Below, piece after piece: positions 43,809-52,948 of a stretch of 64,000 bases of DNA. The stretch's first letter is position 1. The number at the start of each line of letters is the position of its first letter. The translations under genes were made by a program, and so were the position numbers. This stretch comes from an uncultured Vicinamibacterales bacterium. GTDB lineage: Bacteria > Acidobacteriota > Vicinamibacteria > Vicinamibacterales > UBA8438. The DNA lies in NCBI GenBank assembly GCA_958295905.1, contig OY282382.1, positions 1,140,001 to 1,204,000 of the forward strand, written 5' to 3'. A model generated the notes under the pieces. It was not told the origin of the DNA. It did no database searches and worked only from the letters and a program-made list of their open reading frames with translations.

Positions 43809-45476
43809 ATGAAGAAGACGGCAGGACTGCTTGCGATCTTCCTGGGGCTGGGGCCGAACCCGAGTCCCGCCCAGACGGCGGAAGATCTGCTGAACGATGC
43901 GCAGACCCCCGAGGACGTGCTCGTCCACAGCATGGGGTACGACCGCAAGAGCTACAGTCCCCTCGACCAGATCGACAAGTCCAACATCCATCGGCTCGTG
44001 CCCATCTGGAGCACCAGCATGATGAACCAGTCGGGTGAGCTCGCCGCGCCGGCCGTCCACGACGGGGTTCTCTACGCCATCAACGGGAGCTGGACGTTCG
44101 CCATCGACCTGGAGACGGGCCGGCAGATCTGGCGCACGCCGGTCGTCCTCGAGGAGGGATCGCGGCGGCGCAGCAGCTTCAACCGGGGCGGGCCGGTGAT
44201 CTACGAGGGCCGTCTCTTCCGGGTGACCGTCGACAACCACGTCCTCGCCCTCGACATGGAGACCGGTGAGGAGCTGTGGAACCAGAAGTTCGCCGACGGG
44301 GCGCAGGGCTACTACGCGACGGGCGCCCCCATCGTGGCCAACGGGGTCCTCATCTCGGGGATGTCCGGCGGCGAGTCCACCACCCGCGGCTTCCTCGACG
44401 GCTGGGACCCCGCGACCGGCGAGAAGTTGTGGCGCCGCTACACGATCCCGGGGCCCGGCGAGCCCGGCCACGAGACGTGGCCCGCCGGCACCGACGCGTG
44501 GCTGTACGGCGGGGCGCCGACGTGGCGCTCGGGCTCGTACGATCCCGAGCTCGACCTCGTCTACTGGGGGACCGGCAACGCCGAGCCCTACGATCCGGCG
44601 CCGCGCGGCGCGCTCGACAGTCTGTACGCGTCGACCGTGCTCGCCATCCGTCCCAAGACGGGCGAGATCCACTGCCACTACCAGTACACCCCCAACGACG
44701 TGTACGACGTGGACGGCATCGACGAGAACGTGCTGGCCGAGCTGGAGGTCGACGGCGAGATGCGCAAGGTGATGATCCAGGCCAACAAGAACGGCTTCCT
44801 GTACACCCTCGACCGCACCGACTGCTCGCTGATCGCCGCGCACCCCTACGTCTACGTGAACTGGGCCACGCACATCGACCTGGAGACCGGCCGGCCCGTG
44901 CTGACCGACATCTACCGGAACTTCCTCGCCGGCGAGCAGGTCTACATCTGGCCGTCCCGCGGCACCAACGCGGTTCCCATCGCCTTCAACCCCGACACCG
45001 GCCTCATCTACTCGACGACGTGGCACGTGCCGCGCATCCAGCGGCTCCTGCCCGAGCCGCAGGAACGCGTCATCGGGGCGAGCTCGACCGGGGTCACCAA
45101 CCGCTTCCCCGAGGTCGAGCCGGGCGATCTGCTCGGACACATCGTGGCCATCAATCCGCTGACCGGCGAGAAGAAGTGGGAGGTCCCGATGCACGATTTC
45201 CCCAGCTCGGCCGGGGTGCTGGCCACCGGCGGGGGGCTGCTGTTCAGCGGCAAGATCACCGGCGAGTTCATCGCGCTCGACGAGGAAACCGGCGAGACCC
45301 TCTGGGAGTTCCAGACCGGATCGAGCGTCAACGCGACGGCGATCACCTACACGCTGAACGGCCGGCAGCAGATCACGGTGGCGTCCGGGCTCGGGGGCGG
45401 GCTCGCCAACCGTTACGCGCGCGGCTTGGTGCCGGCCGGTGGCTCGATCTGGACGTTCGCGCTGATGCCGGAGTAG
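43809..45476 (+). CDS. periplasmic PQQ-dependent alcohol dehydrogenase, predicted lanthanide type
   Basis: This 555-residue quinoprotein has a signal peptide (about residues 1-21) and eight propeller blades with W-motifs such as LETGRQIWRTPV and ATGEKLWRRY. It should oxidise an alcohol or aldehyde in the periplasm with PQQ and a metal. The catalytic Asp is Asp300 in NDVYDVDGIDEN, and two residues on is Asp302; that second Asp marks lanthanide-dependent enzymes (XoxF, PedH), while calcium enzymes have Ala, Ser or Thr. There is no C-terminal cytochrome domain, so a separate cytochrome must accept electrons. The vicinal Cys pair of methanol dehydrogenases is not seen. No pqq synthesis genes are in the window. 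Confidence 0.88.
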   Translation: MKKTAGLLAIFLGLGPNPSPAQTAEDLLNDAQTPEDVLVHSMGYDRKSYSPLDQIDKSNIHRLVPIWSTSMMNQSGELAAPAVHDGVLYAINGSWTFAIDLETGRQIWRTPVVLEEGSRRRSSFNRGGPVIYEGRLFRVTVDNHVLALDMETGEELWNQKFADGAQGYYATGAPIVANGVLISGMSGGESTTRGFLDGWDPATGEKLWRRYTIPGPGEPGHETWPAGTDAWLYGGAPTWRSGSYDPELDLVYWGTGNAEPYDPAPRGALDSLYASTVLAIRPKTGEIHCHYQYTPNDVYDVDGIDENVLAELEVDGEMRKVMIQANKNGFLYTLDRTDCSLIAAHPYVYVNWATHIDLETGRPVLTDIYRNFLAGEQVYIWPSRGTNAVPIAFNPDTGLIYSTTWHVPRIQRLLPEPQERVIGASSTGVTNRFPEVEPGDLLGHIVAINPLTGEKKWEVPMHDFPSSAGVLATGGGLLFSGKITGEFIALDEETGETLWEFQTGSSVNATAITYTLNGRQQITVASGLGGGLANRYARGLVPAGGSIWTFALMPE

Positions 45477-45549
45477 CCCGGCAACCGCCGCCCCGCCGCC
45501 GTCTTCTGCCCCTCCCGGCCGCGGTCCGCCTCAGGGGCGGCTTGTACGG

Positions 45550-46926
45550 TCACGGGGCAGGGGTTTCGGGGTCCCCGCGGAGGACCGCGAGGGCCTCGAT
45601 GGCGTCCTCCCAGCTTCGGGTGTTCAGCCGGGCGGCGCCGGGCTCGTCGCCGCTCACGGCGAACACGTCGTCGCCGGTGCGGCCGACCACGACTCGCTCC
45701 TGGTCCGCCTCGTCGTTGAAGGTGACGGTGATCGCGGCGGCCGGCGCGTCGAGGCCGGTGCCGTTGCGGGACGGCTCGAACGACTCGGCGCGCAGGTTGG
45801 ACAGCTTCGCCAGCAGGTCGTCCATGGCGCTGCGATCGACATCGGCGGCGTTCGGTGCGGTCCGGCGCCAGGTGTCGATTTCTTCCTCCCCGGACGCCGC
45901 TTCGAGCGCGAACGTCCAGACCGCGCCGTCGTGCTCGATCTCGAGCCCGGTGGCGTTGAACGGACGGAACGCGAACAGGTTCTTCCGCCGGTACTCGCCG
46001 GCGTCCTGCTCGAGCTCCGCGGCGAGCGATTCGTCGACGGTGAACACCAGCCCGCGCGCCGCGTCCCGCGCGTAGACGGTTCCCGTGGGGGTGGTGTCGC
46101 CGAGGAGGAGGGTCGCGGCCGAGCTGCCGAGCCCCACCGTCACCGTCAGCCGCGGCGTGTCGAGCCCGTAGGGCTCCAGGCCGTCCGGCTCAACCGCCTC
46201 CTGCTCGATGGCGGTCATCTGGCCGGTGCTGAGCCGGCCGACGAGACCGTCGGTCACCCCCGGGTCGGCCCGGGCCTCGATGGGGTCGACCAGCGACCAC
46301 TCCCCGTCGGTCTTTCGGAGCCGGACCGCGAGGTCCTGCCCGGCGATCTCTAGCGAGTCGACCTGATCGCGGGTGATGTCCAGGATGGACTTGTCACGCA
46401 GGTCGAACGTGGTCTGGTCGAACGTCGTGTCCAGAAAACCCGAAATGAGGAAGACGCGGCTCGAGTCGGCGACGGCCGCATAGAGATCGTTGCCGGTCGG
46501 GGTGCGCCCGCCGATCTGCAGCCGGGCGTCCCCGCCGCCGGTCGTGGTGAAACCGACCTCGATGCGGGGCGCGGCCAGCCCGAACGGCTCCAGGTCCGGG
46601 ACGTCGTCGGGCTCGGCGACGACGCGCTGCATCTCGAGGTTGGCGAGGCTCGACGACAGCGAGACGACCTTGGTGACGTCGACGTTGGCGCGGAACGGCT
46701 CGACCAGTTGCCACCGGTCGCCGTCCTTCTCGATGACGGTGCGGTCGCCGTTGCTGGAGGTCACCGACAGCGAATCGATGTCGTCAGACGCGATCTCGAA
46801 CACCGGCTCCAGCGGATCCGGCGTCCCCGCCGGCGGCCGCCCGGACTCGACGAAGTAGATGTAGGCCCCTAGACCGAGGGCCACGACCAGCAGAACCAGC
46901 GTCGAACGCACTCCACGCATGTCCAT
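45550..46926 (-). CDS. DUF4340 protein of a Gld-type ABC locus
   Basis: This 458-residue protein has one N-terminal membrane span (about residues 8-26) and a long extracytoplasmic part with two to three repeats of the DUF4340 type. Examples are SVTSSNGDRTVIEKDGDRWQ, VDSLEIAGQDLAVRLRKTDG and GLEIEHDGAVWTFALE. The blocks GLAAPRIEVGFTT and GLDTPRLTVTVGL are also repeat-like. Such proteins regularly accompany GldG-like ABC accessory proteins, as here 17 nt downstream of the gldG-like gene. The exact role is not known. Confidence 0.85.
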   Translation of the reverse strand: MDMRGVRSTLVLLVVALGLGAYIYFVESGRPPAGTPDPLEPVFEIASDDIDSLSVTSSNGDRTVIEKDGDRWQLVEPFRANVDVTKVVSLSSSLANLEMQRVVAEPDDVPDLEPFGLAAPRIEVGFTTTGGGDARLQIGGRTPTGNDLYAAVADSSRVFLISGFLDTTFDQTTFDLRDKSILDITRDQVDSLEIAGQDLAVRLRKTDGEWSLVDPIEARADPGVTDGLVGRLSTGQMTAIEQEAVEPDGLEPYGLDTPRLTVTVGLGSSAATLLLGDTTPTGTVYARDAARGLVFTVDESLAAELEQDAGEYRRKNLFAFRPFNATGLEIEHDGAVWTFALEAASGEEEIDTWRRTAPNAADVDRSAMDDLLAKLSNLRAESFEPSRNGTGLDAPAAAITVTFNDEADQERVVVGRTGDDVFAVSGDEPGAARLNTRSWEDAIEALAVLRGDPETPAP

Positions 46927-46943
46927 CAGCCTTCCGCGATTGC

Positions 46944-48590
46944 TCAGCGCCTGCTCATCCAGGTGTAGACGCCGACGCCCAGGATGGCGGCGGGCAGCAA
47001 CAGCACCGAGAGCCAGAAGATGCGCCGCTGGGCGCCGGCGGTGAGGGTCAGCCGGCGGTCCTCCGGTTCGCGGGCGCGAATCGAGATGAGGTTCTCCTGC
47101 TGGGCCAGCCAGTTGACGGTGTTCAGGAACATGTCGCGGTTGCCCTGAATGCCGACGACCGCGTTGCTGGCGAAGTCGGAATCGCCGATCACCGCAAGAC
47201 GGGTCTCGGGCGGCGCCGGGTCGTCCCCGCCGTCGGGGTCGGCGGCGCCGTCCGGGGCGTCCGCCGGCGTACCCGCGCCGTCCTCCCCGCCCGCCTCCTC
47301 GGTGCCGTCACCGGCGACCGCGGGGGCGGGGGCGGAAACGGCCATGCCGATCGCCACCGGGCCGGGTCGGTCGCCGCTCTCCTCGTCGAGCTCGACCTGG
47401 CCGGTGACCAGGCTGTCGATATCCGCTTCCTGCCAGCTCTGCGGGCCGGTCTCGATGAACGACTGCGGGAGCCGGCCGTCCGGGCGGCCCGACGCGGCCG
47501 AGACCGAACGGGCGAGGGGATAGGCGGTCAGCAGGTTGAACCGCTCGGTGATCGGATGGAACGGATAGTTCGCGGCCACCGGCACGGAGGCGTCGGCGCC
47601 GAAGAGCTGTCCCACCCCGCTCGCGTCGACCACGACGTCGGCGCCCACCTCGATGCCCCACGCGCGCACGAGGCCGAGCAGACCCTCCGGGGCCGGTTCG
47701 TCCCCGGTGACGGGCGGGTCGAGCAGCAGCAGCAGCTTGCCGCCGCGATCCAGGTAGGCGCCGAGCGCGTCGATCTCCCCCGGCAGCAGATCCGTCTCCG
47801 GTCCCGCCGCGACGACGACGGTGGCGTCGTCGGGTACCGCGCCCGCCTGCGCGAGGACCAGCGAGTCGACCTCGAAGTTGTCGAGCGCGAGGGCCGCCGA
47901 GACGGTGCTGTAGCCGTCCCGGTCGGCGTCGGTGTGGGTCTTCTCGCCGTGGCCCTCCAGGAAGTAGACGGTCTGCTGCGAGCCTTCCACGACCTTGATC
48001 AGGGCGTTCGTCAGGTCCTGCTCCGCGTCGGAATCGACCCGTTCCACGCGGTCCTCGTATTCGAACACGATGGTGCCGTAGGTCTGCACGTCGTACTGGC
48101 GCGCCAGCATCGGCTGCCGGTCCGCGTCGATGTAGTCGATGGTGACCCGACTCGACTGGTAGGCGTAACCCTCCAGCCGGTCCTGGAATCGGGGAAAGTC
48201 CGGCTCCCGCGCGAACACGAGTATCCGCACCGGCGCGGCCAGGGTGTCGAGCACCTGCCGGGTCTGGTCGGACAGGGAGTACTGCCCGCCCGCGGTCAGG
48301 TCCCAGCGCTGGTTCTGCCGGGCGAGCACGTAGTTCAGGGCGGCGACGATGGCCACCACCAGGAGGATGCTGGTGCCGGCGAGGGCGCCGTAGCGGGTCT
48401 GGCGCCGCTCGAACGACCGGCGGACCCCGCGCCAGTGCCCGGCGCCGTAAAGGACGATGCACGCGAGGCCGGCCAGGGCCAGCGTCCGGCGCAGCGACTC
48501 CTGGTCGGGGCTGACCAGCCACGCGAGCACCGCCGCGAAAACGAGGATCGAACCGATCCAGCCGAGGAAACCGAAGATTCTGTTCAGCAT
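46944..48590 (-). CDS. gldG: GldG-like ABC transporter accessory protein
   Basis: This 548-residue protein has two membrane spans at the front (about residues 8-27 and 35-50) and a third near 73-89, an ABC-type-uncharacterised-transport domain over about residues 95-370 (ILVFAREPDFPRFQD, VTIDYIDADRQPMLARQYDV, LEGHGEKTHTDADRDGY, LLLLDPPVTG), an acidic Asp/Glu/Pro/Ala-rich linker near 435-475, then NRDMFLNTVNWLAQQENLIS and a final membrane span. That layout matches GldG of gliding and related ABC loci. It should sit in the inner membrane with the permease at 48613. Confidence 0.88.
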   Translation of the reverse strand: MLNRIFGFLGWIGSILVFAAVLAWLVSPDQESLRRTLALAGLACIVLYGAGHWRGVRRSFERRQTRYGALAGTSILLVVAIVAALNYVLARQNQRWDLTAGGQYSLSDQTRQVLDTLAAPVRILVFAREPDFPRFQDRLEGYAYQSSRVTIDYIDADRQPMLARQYDVQTYGTIVFEYEDRVERVDSDAEQDLTNALIKVVEGSQQTVYFLEGHGEKTHTDADRDGYSTVSAALALDNFEVDSLVLAQAGAVPDDATVVVAAGPETDLLPGEIDALGAYLDRGGKLLLLLDPPVTGDEPAPEGLLGLVRAWGIEVGADVVVDASGVGQLFGADASVPVAANYPFHPITERFNLLTAYPLARSVSAASGRPDGRLPQSFIETGPQSWQEADIDSLVTGQVELDEESGDRPGPVAIGMAVSAPAPAVAGDGTEEAGGEDGAGTPADAPDGAADPDGGDDPAPPETRLAVIGDSDFASNAVVGIQGNRDMFLNTVNWLAQQENLISIRAREPEDRRLTLTAGAQRRIFWLSVLLLPAAILGVGVYTWMSRR

Positions 48591-48612
48591 CGGGCGTCGG
48601 GGCAGTCGGGCC

Positions 48613-49377
48613 TCATCCGTTCCAGCGTTCCTGGTCCATCGACTTCGCGGTCAGGAACAGGCCGAGTCCGATGAAGCTGAGGTAGTACGTCACGTGTTTC
48701 GTATCGATGACGCCTTTCGAGAAGTCGTCGAAGTGCTCGAGTATCGACAGGTACGCCAGCACCGCCTGGGTCGTCGTGCCGGAGGCGTCGCCGATCCAGT
48801 TGATGATCCAGAACAGCAGCAGCACCGCGAACGTCGCCACCCCCGCCACGATCTGATTCTTCGTCGTGCTGGAGATGGCCAAGCCGACCGAGATGAACGA
48901 GCCGCCCATCAGGAGCAGGCCGAGGTAGCCGCTGAAGATCGGCCCCCACTCCGGCTCTCCGTACCAGAACAGGAGCCCGATGTGCAGCAGCGTGATGGCC
49001 AGCATCAGGCCGTACAGGGCGAGGGCGCCGAGGAACTTCCCCATGATGATCTGGAAGTCGCTCAACGGCGAGGTCAGCAACAGCTCCATGGTGCCCGAGC
49101 GCTTCTCTTCCGCGTAGGACCGCATGGTCAGCATCGGGAGGAGGAAGAGCAGGATGACCGCGGTGTTGCCGAACAGCGGCCGGATCATGAACTCGTTGAT
49201 GTTGATGACCTGCGGCCCCATGCCGAACTGGCCCATGCTGAGCTGAACCATCACGTTGACGCTCGCCACGTAGAACCAGCCGAACAGGAGGGCGAAGAAC
49301 ACGAGCAGCACGTAGGCGATCGGCGAGACGAAGTACGCGCGCAGCTCCTTTTGGGTCAGGGCCAGGATGTTACCCAT
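48613..49377 (-). CDS. gldF: ABC-2 type permease (GldF-like)
   Basis: This 254-residue integral membrane protein has about six spans: near residues 18-36, 66-82, 105-128, 145-165, 175-192 and 222-245. The front ALTQKELRAYFVSPIAYVLL and the stretch EEKRSGTMELLLTSPLSDFQ (between spans 2 and 3) are classic for ABC-2 permeases of the NosY/GldF type. The substrate is unknown. Its start overlaps the end of the ATPase gene by 8 nt. Confidence 0.9.
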   Translation of the reverse strand: MGNILALTQKELRAYFVSPIAYVLLVFFALLFGWFYVASVNVMVQLSMGQFGMGPQVININEFMIRPLFGNTAVILLFLLPMLTMRSYAEEKRSGTMELLLTSPLSDFQIIMGKFLGALALYGLMLAITLLHIGLLFWYGEPEWGPIFSGYLGLLLMGGSFISVGLAISSTTKNQIVAGVATFAVLLLFWIINWIGDASGTTTQAVLAYLSILEHFDDFSKGVIDTKHVTYYLSFIGLGLFLTAKSMDQERWNG

Positions 49378-50404
49378 TCGTGTGCTCCTCCGCCGCGATC
49401 GGATACGTGCCGCCGCCGGGCGCGGCGTCCGGGGGGTCGTCGTGGCGGGCGATCCCGTCCGGCCCCTCGGCCGCCTCTTCCGTCGTCAACTGCAGGAAGA
49501 TGTCCTCCAGGCTCATCTGCTGCGCCCGCAGCTCCAGCAGGCCCCAGCCGTGGGTCACCACGGTGCGGGACACGTCGCGGCGGACATCGCACCCGGGGGC
49601 CATCTCGAGCTGGAATCCCGATACGCCGTCCCGCCGGTCGGCCACCGACACGGCGGCCACGCCCGCGACCTCCCGGAGGGCCGGCGCCGGGTCGGCGCCG
49701 CCGCTGTCGACCTGGAGGTACAGGCTCTGGGAACCTTGCAGCCGCGCCGTGAGATTGTCGGGGCTGTCGACCGCCACCACCTTACCGCGGTTGATGATGA
49801 CGACCCGCTGGCACGTCTGGGAGACCTCCGGCAGGATGTGGGTGCTGAGGATGATGGTGTGGTCGCCGGCGAGCTCGGTGATCAGCCGCCGCGTCTCGAT
49901 GATTTGTCTCGGGTCGAGCCCCGCCGTCGGTTCGTCGAGAATCAGCACGTCCGGGTTGTGGAGCAGGGCCTGGGCCAGTCCGACCCGCTGTCGATACCCC
50001 TTCGACAGGGTGCCGCAGTAGCGCTCGGCCATGTCCGTGATGCTGGTGCGCGCCATGGCCGCGCCGACCTGAGCGGTCCGGTCGCCGGCCGCGACCCCGT
50101 TGATGCGGGCGACGAACTGCAGATACTCGCCGACGGTCATCTCGGGGTAGAGCGGCGGCGTCTCGGGCAGGTATCCGGTGCGGCGCTTGGCCTCGATCGG
50201 CTGGTCGAACACGTCGAAGCCGGCGACCCGCGCCCGACCTTCCGTGGCCGGCAGATAGCCGGTCAGGATGCGCATCGTCGTGGTCTTGCCGGCCCCGTTC
50301 GGGCCGAGGAAGCCCAGGATCTCCCCGGGCTCGACGGCGAAGCTGAGGTCGTCCACGGCCGTGAACGAGCCATACCGCTTGGTCACATGCTGCACTTCAA
50401 CCAC
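49370..50404 (-). CDS. gldA: ABC transporter ATPase (GldA/NosF-like)
   Basis: This 344-residue ATPase is the motor of the ABC-2 permease encoded next to it. Walker A is GPNGAGKTTT near residue 38, the Q-loop is GYLPETPPLYPE, the signature is LSKGYRQRVGLAQAL, Walker B is VLILDEPTAGLDP and the switch His lies in LSTHILPE. A C-terminal extension of about 100 residues resembles that of Gld/Nos-type ATPases. The start is the GTG that opens VVEVQHVTKRYGSF; the frame continues upstream into RPT-A copy 4, which would add a spurious 52 residues. Confidence 0.92.
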   Translation of the reverse strand: MVEVQHVTKRYGSFTAVDDLSFAVEPGEILGFLGPNGAGKTTTMRILTGYLPATEGRARVAGFDVFDQPIEAKRRTGYLPETPPLYPEMTVGEYLQFVARINGVAAGDRTAQVGAAMARTSITDMAERYCGTLSKGYRQRVGLAQALLHNPDVLILDEPTAGLDPRQIIETRRLITELAGDHTIILSTHILPEVSQTCQRVVIINRGKVVAVDSPDNLTARLQGSQSLYLQVDSGGADPAPALREVAGVAAVSVADRRDGVSGFQLEMAPGCDVRRDVSRTVVTHGWGLLELRAQQMSLEDIFLQLTTEEAAEGPDGIARHDDPPDAAPGGGTYPIAAEEHTNG

Positions 50405-50460
50405 GATGCCCTCTCCCGGAACCGCCCGCGCGCCGCCTCGACCCGCGCCATAATCCTCAA

Positions 50461-50618
50461 CAGCCCGCGGCGAAAGTCCCCGCTGCCGTTCAAGCGGCGA
50501 TGCATCCCGCCTGATCGCGTTGTTCGTCGGTTGCCTATGCCCAATATACGCCCTCCTCACGCCTTGTCAGGCGGGCGCCTCGCCGCTCTCTGTGCGACGC
50601 GGGTTTCGCCACGGGCTG
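50461..50618 (+). mobile_element. RPT-A copy 4 (158 bp, short form)
   Basis: It begins CAGCCCGCGGCGAAAG and ends TTTCGCCACGGGCTG. It lacks the central block of the long copies, like copy 3, but both ends are intact. It lies 56 bp upstream of the start codon of the ABC ATPase gene, in its promoter region. Confidence 0.75.
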
Positions 50619-50767
50619 TCAACCCGCGAAAAGGGGCCGGCCGCGCCGAATGATGGTGAATTAGACGCAGGGCCCAGGAGAAAAGACGTCGAGCCAGCCC
50701 GGGATGCGGAGAATATTGTAGTGTCCGGTCCGCCCGTTCGCAACCGGCTTCCTGCCGGTCCCAGGGG

Positions 50768-50928
50768 CATCCCACGCTGACGGCGCGTGACGGCCCGCCC
50801 CCGATTCGAGGGGTCGCCACCGTCTTGCCGACCGGCCGGCGCCGCGGGAACCCACGATTCCGCACGTCCGGAGCCCCAGGACCCGCCACGATTCCGCCTG
50901 CAGCACGGCGGTGGCGGAGCGTGGGATG
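50768..50928 (-). mobile_element. RPT-B copy 4 (161 bp core, reversed)
   Basis: It begins CATCCCACGCTGACGGCG and ends GCGGAGCGTGGGATG, with the full shared interior. It lies in the 631-bp gap (50405-51035) between the ABC locus and the REC-PilZ gene, which otherwise holds RPT-A copy 4 and no gene. Confidence 0.8.
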
Positions 50929-51035
50929 GTCTGTGCGGTCCGGGCTCCCCCGCCCGCGATCGCCGCCTTGCGGATCCGCCGCCGCCCGGCCAACCCGCCG
51001 GGAGCGGGCGGCTCCTGCATGGAGGCGGCGGCGTT

Positions 51036-51773
51036 CTACCGCGCAGACTCCTGTGCGCTCTCCCGATCGTGATGCCGGTCGACGTAGTCGTCGATGGCGG
51101 TCTGGTCGGCCGCATCCACGCGCTCGAACTGCAGGCCCATACCCACGCGGGGGTCGCTCCAGGCTACCCGGCACAGGGCCTCGACGTCGAGGGCCGACCC
51201 CGGCAGCCGGAACCGCGTGTGAACCTTGCCGGGGGGGCGCAGCGGGCTCATGGTCCGCACCGCGAACCCTCCGGTGCCGATGTTCAGGGTTACCGCGGTG
51301 GCGATGGTCTGGTCGATCCGGTAGGAGACCGGAATGGCGAGGACGACGCGCGGGCTGCGGCGGCGGTTGAAGCTGTCGGGGAACAGGTGGGGCGCCAGCG
51401 AAGGCAGAACCTCCTGCGCGTCGCAGTGCTCGTTCACGTAGCCGGCGACGCCGAGCGGCGCCAGGGCGCGCACCTCGGCGGCGCTCTCGACAGAGCCGCT
51501 GAAGAGGACGATCGGAAGCCGGGCCGCGCACGCCCGCACCTGGCGGAAGAGGGCGGCGGCGTCGTCGTCGGCCAGCCGGAGATCGAGGAGCAGGAGGTCT
51601 ATCCGGTCGCGCGCGTTGCGGAGCCGATCCAGGAGCACCGGGGCGCGGGTCGCCGCGACGGTGCGGTGACCGGCTTGGTGAAGGGGATCGGAGAATCGAT
51701 CGCGGACGCCGTCGTCGCCGGTGGCGAGGAACACGGTGCGCGAGCCGGTCGTCGATACGGTCATGGCGGACAT
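51036..51773 (-). CDS. response-regulator receiver fused to PilZ domain
   Basis: This 245-residue protein combines a REC domain (about residues 12-125) with a PilZ domain (about 138-235). The phosphoacceptor is Asp64 in LLLLDLRLAD, and FSGS supplies the switch Ser; the usual N-terminal acidic pair is represented by GDD near residue 20. The PilZ part has the RxxxR c-di-GMP motif (RRRSPR) but NIGTGG in place of the usual D/NxSxxG, with Gly for Ser, so nucleotide binding may be altered. It could join a phosphorelay to c-di-GMP control of motility or surface properties. No histidine kinase is adjacent. Confidence 0.85.
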   Translation of the reverse strand: MSAMTVSTTGSRTVFLATGDDGVRDRFSDPLHQAGHRTVAATRAPVLLDRLRNARDRIDLLLLDLRLADDDAAALFRQVRACAARLPIVLFSGSVESAAEVRALAPLGVAGYVNEHCDAQEVLPSLAPHLFPDSFNRRRSPRVVLAIPVSYRIDQTIATAVTLNIGTGGFAVRTMSPLRPPGKVHTRFRLPGSALDVEALCRVAWSDPRVGMGLQFERVDAADQTAIDDYVDRHHDRESAQESAR

Positions 51774-51866
51774 CGTAGCAGCGGCCCGGAATGAGACCCG
51801 CGTCCCACCGCTCGTCTGCGGCGGCGCCTCTTCCGCGGCGGGCGGCGGAACTTCGGAACCCCCGGA

Positions 51867-51896
51867 TTGACAGATTTCTCGGTTCCTTTGTAAGCT
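51867..51896 (+). promoter_or_regulatory. sigma-70-like promoter ahead of the Pal-like gene
   Basis: A perfect -35 box TTGACA (51867-51872), an 18-bp spacer and TAAGCT (51891-51896) as -10 lie on the plus strand. The leader to the Pal-like ATG would be about 235 nt, and it holds no evident gene. It is the best promoter match in the window by eye. Confidence 0.55.
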
Positions 51897-52138
51897 GTGC
51901 GCTTCTGGTCCGATGTATCTGGTATGTGCCGCGCGTGGTCGGCATCCCGCTTCGGGGCGGCGGCCGCCGTCCCGATATCAGAGATGACCAGGGAGCATAC
52001 GGCGGGACCGGACGGATGAGCGGGTTATCGCGGCATGCTCCACCGGCGGATTCGCCGCGGCGGCGGTCGCTGGAGGCTCCCGGTCCCCGGGGAGACCTTC
52101 TCCACGGCGCCGGGGCGCTGAGAACAGGAGACGCCAAT

Positions 52139-52708
52139 ATGAAGTCGTCAACGGGTTGCCTGATTGCTGTCTGTCTGAGCCTCGTGCTCGGGCTTGGCGC
52201 TGCAGGATGCGCGGACAATCCGCCGCCTGAGCCGCCTCCGCCGCCTCCGCCGGCCCCGCCGCCCCCGCCGGCCCCGCCGCCCCCGCCGCCCCCGCCGCCC
52301 CCGCCGCCCCCGCCGCCGCTGACGGAGGAAGAGCTCTTTGCGCGGATGTCGCTGGAAGAGCTCAACGCCTCGTCACCGCTCGCCCCGGTGTTCTTCGAGC
52401 TGGATCAATCCACGCTGATGCCCGCGGGACAGGCCACTCTGCAGCGTAACGCCGAATGGATGCGGCGGTGGCCGTCGACGCGGATCCTCGTCGAGGGGCA
52501 CTGCGACGAGCGCGGGACCAACGAGTACAACCTGGCTCTGGGCGAACGCCGCGCGGCCGCCGTCCGCGACTATCTGGCGAGCCTCGGCATTGCCGCGGAC
52601 CGGGTTCAAGCCACGAGCCGCGGGGAGGAGTCGCCGTTCTGCACCGAGTCGACGGACGGCTGTTGGGCGCAGAACCGCCGCGGCCACTTCACGGTCACGG
52701 CGAAATAG
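52139..52708 (+). CDS. pal: Pal-like OmpA-family lipoprotein with polyproline linker
   Basis: This 189-residue protein starts with a lipoprotein signal whose lipobox is LGAAGC, so Cys24 or so would be lipidated and anchored in the outer membrane. A linker of about 35 residues, nearly all proline with few Ala and one Glu, follows. The OmpA domain (about residues 78-189) has VFFELDQSTLMPAGQ, GHCDERGTNEYNLALGERRA and the final GHFTVTAK, all needed for peptidoglycan binding. It resembles Pal of the Tol-Pal system. No tol genes are in the window. AGGAG lies 8 nt before the ATG. Confidence 0.9.
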   Translation: MKSSTGCLIAVCLSLVLGLGAAGCADNPPPEPPPPPPPAPPPPPAPPPPPPPPPPPPPPPLTEEELFARMSLEELNASSPLAPVFFELDQSTLMPAGQATLQRNAEWMRRWPSTRILVEGHCDERGTNEYNLALGERRAAAVRDYLASLGIAADRVQATSRGEESPFCTESTDGCWAQNRRGHFTVTAK

Positions 52709-52851
52709 ATTCGGGGCCGGCGCACCGGCCGGTCGCGTCGTCCCGTCGTCGCGCGGATTTGAGGTCGCGCGGATTTGAGAATGAACGGGGGTGGGCGGGT
52801 TCCGTCCACCCCGTTCTCTGCGTACCGGCGGATTCCCGCGCCTGCCTGGGG

Positions 52852-52900
52852 CGGGAATCACGGCCTTGCGGCTCCGCCTCCCGCCCACCGACCCTCCAGG
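52852..52900 (-). repeat. single RPT-E unit (reversed)
   Basis: Read on the minus strand it is TGGAGGGTCGGTGGGCGGGA, then GGCGGAGCCGCAAGGCCG and TGATTCCCGC, very close to the last unit of the array at 34761. It lies behind the Pal-like gene. Confidence 0.7.
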
Positions 52901-52948
52901 AATCGACGCCTCCTGTCGGCGCCCGCGCCGTTCCAAGGCGGCAGACGC

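Noticed and set aside
50405-50560. 52-residue N-terminal extension of the ABC ATPase
   Set aside because: It reads through RPT-A copy 4; homologous ATPases start at the VVEVQHVTKRYG block.
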